Source: Marivirga atlantica (GTDB taxonomy: Bacteria > Bacteroidota > Bacteroidia > Cytophagales > Cyclobacteriaceae). Taken from it: 64,000 nucleotides of DNA. The stretch is taken from contig NZ_JAERQG010000001.1 in the NCBI RefSeq assembly GCF_016734805.1, positions 1,571,371 through 1,635,370 of the forward strand. Reading direction: 5' to 3'. Under the pieces are notes generated by a model, which was not told where the DNA came from, did not search any database, and saw only the letters and a list, made by a program, of their open reading frames with translations. Below, piece by piece: positions 42,459 through 50,795 of this stretch (position 1 is the first letter of the stretch; each line of letters starts with the position of its first letter). Both the position numbers and the translations under genes were made by a program.

Positions 42459-42624
42459 GAGGCACACACATTGCCAAGCTGCGCAAAGACGCGGCACAAA
42501 TCAAAGCTTGACAAAGAGTATGTCTCAGCCAACGCAAGGACGAAAAAGAAAAAAGCAAGAAAGCACAACAATCGCTATAAAACATGCCTTTCGGGACACG
42601 TTTCATAGCGGGGACGTTATTGTT
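42459..42624. repeat. structured non-coding segment after HerA
   Basis: Between HerA and the next lipoprotein gene lies 238 bp without a convincing gene. AGGCACACACATTGCCAAGC (42460-42479) followed by TGCGCAAAG resembles a stretch upstream of the SIR2 gene at 38903-38933. A large hairpin follows: CGCTATAAAACATG (42573-42586) against CACGTTTCATAGCG (42597-42610), with flanking AACAAT (42567-42572) and ATTGTT (42619-42624) complementary beyond an 8-base bulge. The bulged stem is reminiscent of attC folding, but no core site can be fixed. Confidence 0.45.
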
Positions 42625-42640
42625 CATTTTAAGAAACTAA

Positions 42641-43267
42641 ATGAAAAGTATTTATTTAATAATCATAGTTTTTTTGCTCTGGTCTTGTAATTCACAACCA
42701 AATACAAAGACAGAGAATAGCGAAAGTACGACACAGATACAAAAAGTTGATTCCACTACAAAACCGATTGAAAAGCCGACACAGACAATTTACAAAACAG
42801 ATAACCTTGATATACCAATATTTGGATCATTTGAATTATCTAAAATGAAAATGGATAGTTTAAATGAGTATGGAGCAGGTGATTGTTGGGGAACAATTAG
42901 AAGGTATTCATTACCAAATGCCGGGCTGGCAATTGACTCCATGACATGTGGAGAATATGGATTCACTTACACTTATTATCATCTAAGTGATAAAGACTTT
43001 ATTCAAATAGTTTATACGAAAAAGTCAGAGTCTATTCTTGACCCAGAATCAAACTCCTACTACTATGTTCAAACAGAACAGGTAACAGATTTTAATTTAG
43101 AACCAGCAATCTTAATGACAAAGACTGATACAGTCACTTATTTTGATCAAAGAGAAAAAGGAATTGACAAAGAATTTATTAAAGAAACATTGAAGGACAA
43201 ACAAAGAACCTACGAACACTTTGAAATGGAATACCGGGGAAAGTGGGAAAGAGAATTAGACTATTAA
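42641..43267 (+). CDS. lipoprotein of unknown function
   Basis: A 208-residue lipoprotein with lipobox LLWSC (cysteine 16), followed by a threonine-, serine- and glutamate-rich linker to about residue 50, then a mixed alpha/beta domain with tyrosine-rich strands (GFTYTYYHLSD, SNSYYYVQTEQV) and a charged C-terminus. I do not recognise the domain. It directly follows the structured segment after the SIR2-HerA pair and may belong to the same accessory region. Confidence 0.75.
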   Translation: MKSIYLIIIVFLLWSCNSQPNTKTENSESTTQIQKVDSTTKPIEKPTQTIYKTDNLDIPIFGSFELSKMKMDSLNEYGAGDCWGTIRRYSLPNAGLAIDSMTCGEYGFTYTYYHLSDKDFIQIVYTKKSESILDPESNSYYYVQTEQVTDFNLEPAILMTKTDTVTYFDQREKGIDKEFIKETLKDKQRTYEHFEMEYRGKWERELDY

Positions 43268-43351
43268 AGAAATAAAAAACACTGTAAAATAACAGACATT
43301 AAGCCTACCCTGCCCGATTTGCACAGTATGTAAAACTTTAGAAATAATGTT

Positions 43352-44395
43352 ATGAGCAAACTAAATTTTTATTGGCTTCTTTCCGTGTTGGTCTTTGCCA
43401 TGTCGTGCAGTGAGGGAAAGCATAAAGAAACATCAAAGACAAAACTGAAGGCGCTGATTATCGATGGGCAGAATAACCATTATATGTGGCCCAAATCAAG
43501 CAGGATGATGGCTAGTTACCTGGAACAAACAGCTCTGTTTGAGGTGGATTTTAAACATACCGATAGCCTTTGGTTAGGCATTAAATACAATCCCAACAGG
43601 GCAGGTACTTTAACAAAATACATCCATGAATTTCCTGTAGATTCGGCTGAACATATCATTGCTGCTGAGCCTCCTGAAAAGTCAAATTTCACACTTGATT
43701 TTAGTCCATACGATTTAGTTGTCTTGAACCTGGGGCTTATGGCCGCTGAATGGCCTGAAAATACCAAAAGCAATTTTGAGGAATACATGGAGCAAGGGGG
43801 CGGTCTGCTTGTGGTACACGCAGCCAATAACGCCTGGGGACAATGGGATGCATACAACAAAATGATCGGTATGGGTGCCTGGGGAGGTCGTGATAGTACT
43901 TCCGGTCCCTATGTTTTTTATAATGATGAGGGTGAAATTGAAAAGGATGCTGCAAAAGGGGTGGCTGGGTCGCACGGTTTGGAACATGAATACCTCATTA
44001 CGAGCAGAGAGCCGGAGCATCCCATTATGAAGGGTTTACCGCAGAATTGGCTCCACACTAAAGATGAACTTTATGATCGGATGCGCGGCCCATTTGAGCA
44101 TGCCACCATCCTGGCCACTGCTTATTCCGATTCAGTAGAAAATCAACAACCCTGGGAGCCTGTATTAAAGGGTAGTGGACGGCATGTGCCCACACTGATG
44201 GCTATCAACTATGGCAAGGGGCGAATCTTTCATACCACCTTAGGGCATTTTGATTATGCTATGGAATGTGTAGGCTTTATCACTACTTTTCAGCGAGGAG
44301 CGGAATGGGCTGCCACCGGAGAAGTAACGCAAGCAATTCCGGATGACTTTCCCTCTGCAGACCAATCATCATCCAGAAGTTGGAAAAGGGAATAG
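43352..44395 (+). CDS. ThuA-domain lipoprotein
   Basis: A 347-residue lipoprotein (lipobox FAMSC, cysteine 19) whose body is a ThuA domain, a glutamine-amidotransferase-like flavodoxin fold: KALIIDGQNNHYMWP at the start, YDLVVLNLGL, GGGLLVVHAANNAWG, HGLEHEYLITSREPEHPIM and GKGRIFHTTLGH. ThuA proteins are linked to sugar metabolism and often sit with glycoside hydrolases, but the reaction is not established. Exported forms like this one are common in Bacteroidota and Planctomycetes. Confidence 0.9.
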   Translation: MSKLNFYWLLSVLVFAMSCSEGKHKETSKTKLKALIIDGQNNHYMWPKSSRMMASYLEQTALFEVDFKHTDSLWLGIKYNPNRAGTLTKYIHEFPVDSAEHIIAAEPPEKSNFTLDFSPYDLVVLNLGLMAAEWPENTKSNFEEYMEQGGGLLVVHAANNAWGQWDAYNKMIGMGAWGGRDSTSGPYVFYNDEGEIEKDAAKGVAGSHGLEHEYLITSREPEHPIMKGLPQNWLHTKDELYDRMRGPFEHATILATAYSDSVENQQPWEPVLKGSGRHVPTLMAINYGKGRIFHTTLGHFDYAMECVGFITTFQRGAEWAATGEVTQAIPDDFPSADQSSSRSWKRE

Positions 44396-44421
44396 CAGAA
44401 GTTGAATAGATAAGCTTCTAT

Positions 44422-44443
44422 TTGTTGGTGTTGTCACCAACAA
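44422..44443. other. hairpin after the ThuA gene
   Basis: TTGTTGGTG and CACCAACAA are perfect 9-bp complements around TTGT, 26 bases after the stop codon. No T-run follows, so it may stabilise the 3' end of the transcript rather than terminate it. Confidence 0.5.
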
Positions 44444-44632
44444 CCCCACACGAATGGGTAAATTGATCAGATGAAATCAGCACAATCAGTAATTCAGTCA
44501 TCTCCTCAATCAATTTAATTATCAACTGAAAGCTGAGATTGAAAATTTTTAACGCTTCTGTTTTATGATATGGAAGCCCTTTTCATAGTTAAGTCGTTCA
44601 AATGCTTATATTCACAGTAACTTTTTGGAGAT

Positions 44633-45580
44633 ATGAGAATTTCATTCGCTTTAATATTTATTCTGTTATTCTTTACCGCTTGCCAAAGTGAGGAAGAACC
44701 CGTTGTATCGGAACCAACCAATAATGCACATCTCCAATATTTTGGTTTCACTATAATTGATACCTATTGGGATGATCCTACAGATGCTGATACAAAAACC
44801 AACTATGCTGATGAAATCCATAGCTTCAGTAACCTAGCTGATATGCTGGTAGTAACCCCTGATGATAACCTAGTTCAAAGAGTACAGCAATTCTCTAACC
44901 TTGACTTAAAGGCAGTTTTTCATTTCAATGAATTGTTCTTTGAACTGGTGGATGTCAATAGCCCTTCTGGCGCCAACTATAATCTTCGTGCCGATTATGA
45001 GCAAAGGTGGAATCAATTTAAAAATTTGAATGAAAGCATTTTGGATACCACTTATATGGCCGCTTTTTACATAGGGGAGGAGCCAACCTGGAACGGTATA
45101 AGCTTTAATGAATTGAATACTGTAGCTGAACTTTTAAAAGAAGACAAAGCTGAAATTCCTTTACTCATCATTGAGGCTTATCCTTCTTTAACTGATTTGA
45201 GAGTACCTGAAGCTGTTGATTGGATAGGTTTTGATCGCTATTTTATTAAAAATCCTGTTACTGATCCTGATTTTCAGCAAAATTGGAAGACCTTGAAATC
45301 TAAAATGTCAAATCCTGATCAGAGGATAGTGATCATCATGGATACGCATTATATTAATTGGGCGCATGGTGATTATGGCAATATAGCGCTAGATCAGATG
45401 GATGATGTGGCGGATAATTACTACACACTCGCTAAAGCTGATGAGCAGGTGATTGGTATACTAGGCTATTTCTGGCCAAATGGTTTTGACATTGAAGGAT
45501 CAATAGGAGCGAGAGGGATGCCCCAAAGTGTGAAGGCTAAGTATGAGAAAATCGGTAAAGATATTACGGGTAAAAACTAA
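44633..45580 (+). CDS. lipoprotein with probable glycoside-hydrolase-like barrel
   Basis: A 315-residue lipoprotein (lipobox FFTAC, cysteine 17). The pattern of alternating strands and helices, with acids at strand ends (FYIGEEPTW near 145, LIIEAYPS, DWIGFDRYF, IIMDTHYINW, GYFWPNG), looks like a TIM barrel of the glycoside-hydrolase type, where GEEP could hold the acid/base and IIEAYP or MDTH the nucleophile region. This is a fold guess from spacing, not a recognised family. It converges on the TonB-receptor gene. Confidence 0.7.
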   Translation: MRISFALIFILLFFTACQSEEEPVVSEPTNNAHLQYFGFTIIDTYWDDPTDADTKTNYADEIHSFSNLADMLVVTPDDNLVQRVQQFSNLDLKAVFHFNELFFELVDVNSPSGANYNLRADYEQRWNQFKNLNESILDTTYMAAFYIGEEPTWNGISFNELNTVAELLKEDKAEIPLLIIEAYPSLTDLRVPEAVDWIGFDRYFIKNPVTDPDFQQNWKTLKSKMSNPDQRIVIIMDTHYINWAHGDYGNIALDQMDDVADNYYTLAKADEQVIGILGYFWPNGFDIEGSIGARGMPQSVKAKYEKIGKDITGKN

Positions 45581-45587
45581 TAGCAAT

Positions 45588-45612
45588 AAAAAAAGCAGCC
45601 TTTCGGCTGCCC
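45588..45612 (-). terminator. intrinsic terminator of the TonB receptor gene
   Basis: GCAGCC and GGCTGC form a stem with a 4-nt loop; read on the minus strand it is followed by seven T. It may also stop the convergent lipoprotein transcript weakly. Confidence 0.8.
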
Positions 45613-45637
45613 TTCAATCCTGAAACAAACTATATTT

Positions 45638-48097
45638 TTATTTACTACCCACAGGAGGAAGGTTAATCTTAAACTCAAAATTAACCAACCTACCGATAAA
45701 CGGAGAAGCAGTAAATTCTCTAAATTCTGAATCAAATAAATTAGTTACCTGACCTGAAATGGTAAACATATCATTGATATGGTAACCTAAACTAACATCT
45801 ACATTTACGAAACCTCCTAGCGGTCCATAGTTCCATGTGTCTGCACTTCTTGCATCAGCTACAATAGGAACACCTCTATAGCTTAACTCAGGTTGTGATT
45901 TAGCAGCAATCTGGAAGCTTGAGAAATAATCATATTCTTCCACCCATCTGGTGAAGACTGTGCCAAATACTTTTTTACCAGAATAGGTGAGTCCAAAACC
46001 AGCTCTATTCTTAGGTGCATTAACCAAAATATCCAGTTTATTAACTACACTGTCACCATTGAAGTCGTTCTCCAGATTATTTTCATCAACGCTGTAGTCA
46101 AAATATGAATAGTTAAAATTTAAGCTCAGCGTGTTATTAATAGCATAGTTAATACCAAGATCGAAACCGTAAGTGTTGACTTTCCCAAAGTTGATGTAAG
46201 TAGCAACAAGCCCTCCATAGGCACCAAAACCATCTTGTACTTCTGACATAGGTTGATCACCTCTTTCTGTTGCCACACCAACAACAGTTACAGGGCTTAA
46301 GAAATCTTCAGAAATGTTATAATAAGCATTGGCATCAAGAAATAAATTCTTTGTCGGTTTACCTTTATAGCCTACTTCTATGGTCTGTATTTTTTCTACT
46401 TTTTGTTTTTCAACCATACTGCCATCAGTCAAAGTGAATCCTTCAGCATTGCCTAAAATTAATCCATTAAATAAATTTCCGTACATGTTTAAAATAGTAG
46501 GAGCGGCAATTCCCTTGCTATAAGTTAGCCTGGCAGCACCATTCTCAAATGACTTTACAATACCAGCTTTCGGAACGAAATTGAATTCATATACTTCATG
46601 GTAATCACCTCTGGCTGCACCGGTTAATTTAAAACCATTGCCTAATTTATAATCTAATTGAGCGTAAGCGCCAATCTGGTTAATAGTGATGAAATCATTT
46701 TCATCTTCATCCAATAAATAAGTTCCATGACTGTTGGCCATATCTCTTTGATATTGCGATCCAATTACAAAATCTAGATTACCAAAACCATTGTTATATT
46801 GTATTTCAGCATTTACTCTCCTTGAATCATCTACGAATAAAGCACCACTTTGATAAGAAAACTCACCTCTTGCTTCAGCATCTGATAGGCCTGCGTCTAT
46901 TCCTCTATAATATTGCTTGGTTCTTTCATCGATAGCATAAGTAGAGTCTGTTTTACTGGTGGTTAAATAAGCTTGTGCAAACCAATGATCAGAAATATAT
47001 TTCAATGTATAGTGATTAATTTTCCAATCTTTAATTTGGTTTCTACCTACATTAGTAGGGGCTAAATAGGTACTGCTGCTTCCACCCCAGGTAGCAACTA
47101 ATTCAGCATTATCGGCTACTTCATAGACTAGAGAGGCATTTCCTTTGAAAAATTCAAAGTCATTATCAAGTTCTAGCTCTTCATATCCATCGAAATACGG
47201 ATTATTATCACCATCAAGTCTGGTAATGTAGACTGAATCGGCAAACTCAAACTCTGTTCCTCTTGTGTATTCGCCTGATACTTTGAAGGCTAGTTTATCT
47301 GATATTTTTTGTGCGTGTCTTAGTCTGGCAGTAAACATGTTTTGGTTGCCAGCTCCTAAAGCAATGGTTGTTCCTTCGGAAGTCCTTGGGTCTTTCATAA
47401 TTGTATTTACAAGTCCATTGTGAGCATTAGGGCCATATAATGCTGCATTAGGACCTAATATTACTTCTACTCGGGCTATATCTTCTTTAACGAAGGTGGA
47501 TAATGGACCTAATGGCAAACCGGTTGCTATAAGCGTGGCGAATCGACCATCATTCACTTGCAAGTTTTTCGAATTAAAATTGCTGTTAAAACCTCTGATA
47601 TTTACTCCTGTGCCTATTACACCTGAGCGAATAAATTCAACACCTTTTACTCTTGATAATAACTCACCAGGATTGAAAGAGGGTAATTCAGAAATCTGTC
47701 TTGAGTCAATTACCTGTATAGTAGCGGGCGTTTCAGTTATTTTTTCAGCTCTTCTGGTTCCTGAAACTACTACTTGATCAGCTAAATAAACCAATGAAGG
47801 TTTTAAAACTATATCTCCAAGGTTCGAGCTCCCATTTACGCTAATCTCTTTGCTTTCAAAACCAATAAAACTAAAAACTAGGATTACATCGTTTTTACTT
47901 GTTGTAATCTCAAAAGTACCATCCGTTTTGGTGGTACCACCTTGCTGTGTTCCCTTAATATTGATGTTAACACCTGGTAAAGCATCATCGTTATCTCCAT
48001 CTAATACTCTTCCACTAATAGTAGTAGAGTTTTGTGCGAAGGCAATGCCCGTCCAAAACAGACACGCCACGCTTAATATAGTAGTGATTTTTTTCAT
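45638..48097 (-). CDS. TonB-dependent receptor
   Basis: An 819-residue outer-membrane receptor. The signal peptide ends IAFAQ (residue 22). Residues 23-110 are a carboxypeptidase-regulatory-like domain (ISGRVLDGDNDDALPGVNI, LVFSFIGFESKEI). The plug domain follows (QVVVSGTRRAEKITETPATIQVID, a TonB-box-like start) with PNAALYGPNAHNGLVN, then a 22-strand barrel ending in FEFKINLPP. No SusD partner is present, so it resembles siderophore or small-ligand receptors rather than a polysaccharide-utilisation pair. It lies 16 bases after the secreted hydrolase gene and shares that gene's promoter. Confidence 0.95.
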   Translation of the reverse strand: MKKITTILSVACLFWTGIAFAQNSTTISGRVLDGDNDDALPGVNINIKGTQQGGTTKTDGTFEITTSKNDVILVFSFIGFESKEISVNGSSNLGDIVLKPSLVYLADQVVVSGTRRAEKITETPATIQVIDSRQISELPSFNPGELLSRVKGVEFIRSGVIGTGVNIRGFNSNFNSKNLQVNDGRFATLIATGLPLGPLSTFVKEDIARVEVILGPNAALYGPNAHNGLVNTIMKDPRTSEGTTIALGAGNQNMFTARLRHAQKISDKLAFKVSGEYTRGTEFEFADSVYITRLDGDNNPYFDGYEELELDNDFEFFKGNASLVYEVADNAELVATWGGSSSTYLAPTNVGRNQIKDWKINHYTLKYISDHWFAQAYLTTSKTDSTYAIDERTKQYYRGIDAGLSDAEARGEFSYQSGALFVDDSRRVNAEIQYNNGFGNLDFVIGSQYQRDMANSHGTYLLDEDENDFITINQIGAYAQLDYKLGNGFKLTGAARGDYHEVYEFNFVPKAGIVKSFENGAARLTYSKGIAAPTILNMYGNLFNGLILGNAEGFTLTDGSMVEKQKVEKIQTIEVGYKGKPTKNLFLDANAYYNISEDFLSPVTVVGVATERGDQPMSEVQDGFGAYGGLVATYINFGKVNTYGFDLGINYAINNTLSLNFNYSYFDYSVDENNLENDFNGDSVVNKLDILVNAPKNRAGFGLTYSGKKVFGTVFTRWVEEYDYFSSFQIAAKSQPELSYRGVPIVADARSADTWNYGPLGGFVNVDVSLGYHINDMFTISGQVTNLFDSEFREFTASPFIGRLVNFEFKINLPPVGSK

Positions 48098-48113
48098 GGT
48101 TTATTAGATTTAT

Positions 48114-49085
48114 TCAGTTATTCAAAAAATTAGAAATGAGTTTATTGACTGTTTCTGGCTGATCAAAATTGACAAAGTGACCGGCCTTATCAACAAACTC
48201 TAATGAGGCATTACTTATGTTTTTTTTGGCCAACAGCCCTATTTTTTCTGTTGTAAGTTCAGGGTGCAAATAGCGATTGGGAATGAGCTGATCTTGTAAT
48301 CCGTAGATAATTAAAGTAGGGCAAACGATTGCATCTAGGTTTTTAAAAACTGGCTCGTTAAGCATTCCTTCTACTCCCTTGGACACTACATAGCAATATT
48401 CTTTAAATTGTGGATCTGATTTTATGAGCATTCTATCGGTATACATAAAGTCAGACTTATCATCCTTTTTATAAAAATTGAGCGCCAAATTAGCTTTGTA
48501 TTGTTCATCGGAAATACTTGCAATGGCTTCAGGTGTAGATGCATTTATGAGTAAAGTCTTATGTTGATCATTAAATGTTTCTATACCAGCAGGAGCGAGG
48601 AGCACAAGGCCTTTAATTTGCTGTGGTCTATTTATAGCCATATGCATGGCAATTTGCCCACCCATAGAGTGCCCGGCTATATTAAACTTTGAAATATTTA
48701 GGGACTTCATTAACGCAAATAGATTATTCGCGTGAAAAGTCATATCTGCTTCATACTGTCCTTTAGAAGACTTGCCATAACCAACTAGGTCAACAACTAT
48801 GCATCTGAATGATTTTGATAATTCTTTAATATTGTATTTCCAAGCTGGAGCATAGCTGCCTAAACCATGAATGAATAAAACCACTTCTTTATTAGAAGTG
48901 CCTTCATCAGCATAGGCCATGATCATGTCACTTACAACTGACACTTCATGCATCTGGAAGGGATAATCTAGTTTTTCAAACTGACCTTGTGCAGTTACTT
49001 TCTTTGGACTATTCATAAATAAAATCAGGCTTAAAAAAGCTACGATTGCTAAGCTTCCTCTATTGAAATTATATTTTGAAAACAT
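48114..49085 (-). CDS. exported alpha/beta hydrolase
   Basis: A 323-residue hydrolase with an N-terminal hydrophobic segment (residues 11-24) followed by VTAQ, so it is exported or anchored. The catalytic set is complete: oxyanion FIHGLGSYAPAW, nucleophile GHSMGGQ, acid in IYGLQDQLIP and histidine in DKAGHFVNFDQP. It resembles ester or epoxide hydrolases. It is the first gene of a two-gene unit with the TonB receptor, and the 178-bp upstream region carries two copies of the GGTTGACTATT motif that also occurs twice before the fabG-like gene, which suggests common control. Confidence 0.9.
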   Translation of the reverse strand: MFSKYNFNRGSLAIVAFLSLILFMNSPKKVTAQGQFEKLDYPFQMHEVSVVSDMIMAYADEGTSNKEVVLFIHGLGSYAPAWKYNIKELSKSFRCIVVDLVGYGKSSKGQYEADMTFHANNLFALMKSLNISKFNIAGHSMGGQIAMHMAINRPQQIKGLVLLAPAGIETFNDQHKTLLINASTPEAIASISDEQYKANLALNFYKKDDKSDFMYTDRMLIKSDPQFKEYCYVVSKGVEGMLNEPVFKNLDAIVCPTLIIYGLQDQLIPNRYLHPELTTEKIGLLAKKNISNASLEFVDKAGHFVNFDQPETVNKLISNFLNN

Positions 49086-49174
49086 TGTTCTTAACAGAAT
49101 TTGCTTTGTTAAAAATTGTATACGCTAAACTATGAAAGCTATATTCAAAGCAATTACAGTATGGTATAAAAATA

Positions 49175-49263
49175 GGGTTGACTATTAGAGTTAAAATTTA
49201 AACTATGGCCTATTTCTTTAATATAACTGTATAAAAATTATGTGAGGGAGGGGTGACTATTAG
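49175..49263. promoter_or_regulatory. pair of GGGTTGACTATT motifs upstream of the hydrolase gene
   Basis: Copies GGGTTGACTATTAG (49175-49188) and GAGGGGTGACTATTAG (49248-49263) lie in the same orientation with GACTATT starting 75 bases apart. Both are followed by similar TTAAAAT. They are 90 to 180 bases before the start of the minus-strand hydrolase gene. Two related copies stand before the fabG-like gene at 55704-55785. Confidence 0.55.
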
Positions 49264-50661
49264 TTAAAATAATTCAGGGATGACTCTTTTAGTGTCATCT
49301 AAAAGTTCATTTACAGCCTTGCTTCTATTACTAATTTTATCGTATATCTGTAAAAATGATTTTACAAATGTCCGTAGTTCATCGAACTCTATTTTTTCAG
49401 ACTTATAAGAGGCTGCGTTATTGTACCATTCTAAGGTTGCTACTGATTTGATTTTTTGTAAATACTTCTCTTCTTTTTCAAGTAGTTTGTACTTTGAAAT
49501 AGTTTGACAAATTTTTCTATACTGTCCATTTAAAAGTAAAGCCCTGAAATAAATTGTGAAAAAGAAATGCCATCTATGCTCCATCAATTCTTTCTTAAAT
49601 GCATTAAGAAAAATTTCAGCATGGGTAATTCCTTTGGCAATTTCACCTGAGTCTGTAAGGCAGCGTACGTAAGAGGCAACAAAGCTAACTCTATGGTGAA
49701 AATTAGGACTTTTATTGGCTTCAGGAAAAGCTTGTCGCATTAATACAAGGGCCTCTTTTATTTGCCCTTTTTTAAGTAGAACGGTGTTTAAATTATTTAT
49801 ATAGTGTAAGTAATCACTATTTTTTACTCTAACAGATAAATAACCATATTTTTGAGCAAGGTCTAATTGGTTTGCTTTACTATGAAACAGAAGCCTGTTT
49901 CCGTAATAATTAATAAGTATCCTTTTACTGTAAAATTGACCTGATTCAAGTAATGGCTCAACCTCGCTAAAAAGACTTTCCATTTTCTCTTGCTGATTAT
50001 AATTGTAGTACAGAAATATGAGCCGGACTAGGGCGTAGTATCTGTTCATACCATCGATCATAGGATCTCTAAAAATGGTCAGTAACCAATGTTCCCATTG
50101 CTTAGATTCCTTATCATTAAAAGTATATTGGTTCGTGATATCATAAGTAGCTTCTTGTATTCTACCATAAACCCATCTACAATGATCGTAAGTGTTTTTG
50201 TATTTATTAACAAATGAAACTGCTTCATTATATTCCTTGTGCCTCATCCTCACCAGCAAATAGTTTAATAAATGCATGGCTAGTTCGAACCGCTTCATGA
50301 AGTAGTAATGCGTAGTGTCAGTATTTCTGATAAAACTTAAGAGCTGATGCTCATCTTCAGTACTGATTGCGTCTTTCATCAATTTTTGCTCTAATACAAT
50401 GAGCGCATCAAATTCAATGTCTACATCCGCTTTAGATAAATTGTCATCTATCCAACGCATCAATCGGCTGTATTTTCTTTTGTCGATGTGAGTAGAAAAA
50501 ATGGGTTGGTTAATGGTGCCAGCTACAAGCTCATGAGTTTGTTTAAGAATTGTTAAGTTTTCTGAATCTACAAACTGCTGTATATTAAGTAGATAGGTGG
50601 TTTCGTGTGGAAGTAATCCACTTATAAATTCATTAAACTTTTTGAGCTTTTGTTTCTTCAA
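49264..50661 (-). CDS. TPR-like helical repeat protein
   Basis: A 465-residue soluble protein starting at TTG. It is nearly all alpha-helical, with TPR-like pairs such as AMHLLNYLLVRMRHKEYNEAV, ALVRLIFLYYNYNQQEKM and NTVLLKKGQIKEALVLMRQA spread over residues 120-420. There is no signal peptide, DNA-binding motif or catalytic motif visible. The basic N-terminus (KKQKLKKF) is the only notable charge cluster. It sits between two co-regulated metabolic units and may act as an adaptor or regulator, but this is inference from position. Confidence 0.78.
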   Translation of the reverse strand: MKKQKLKKFNEFISGLLPHETTYLLNIQQFVDSENLTILKQTHELVAGTINQPIFSTHIDKRKYSRLMRWIDDNLSKADVDIEFDALIVLEQKLMKDAISTEDEHQLLSFIRNTDTTHYYFMKRFELAMHLLNYLLVRMRHKEYNEAVSFVNKYKNTYDHCRWVYGRIQEATYDITNQYTFNDKESKQWEHWLLTIFRDPMIDGMNRYYALVRLIFLYYNYNQQEKMESLFSEVEPLLESGQFYSKRILINYYGNRLLFHSKANQLDLAQKYGYLSVRVKNSDYLHYINNLNTVLLKKGQIKEALVLMRQAFPEANKSPNFHHRVSFVASYVRCLTDSGEIAKGITHAEIFLNAFKKELMEHRWHFFFTIYFRALLLNGQYRKICQTISKYKLLEKEEKYLQKIKSVATLEWYNNAASYKSEKIEFDELRTFVKSFLQIYDKISNRSKAVNELLDDTKRVIPELF

Positions 50662-50795
50662 GTATTTAAAATATGATAATTATATTAAATCGACACCCTT
50701 TAAAGGTAATCTATTTTAAAGTTGAATAGCAAACAGAAATAACACACAACTCAGACAAATCAGGAGCCATGAGCAGTTGATATACCCAGATTTCT

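Noticed and set aside
42445..42690. 81-residue ORF after HerA
   Set aside because: It runs through the inverted repeat and into the lipoprotein gene in another frame; composition is not protein-like.
43737..44020. Overlapping minus-strand ORFs rich in His and Pro
   Set aside because: Shadows of the ThuA gene in other frames.
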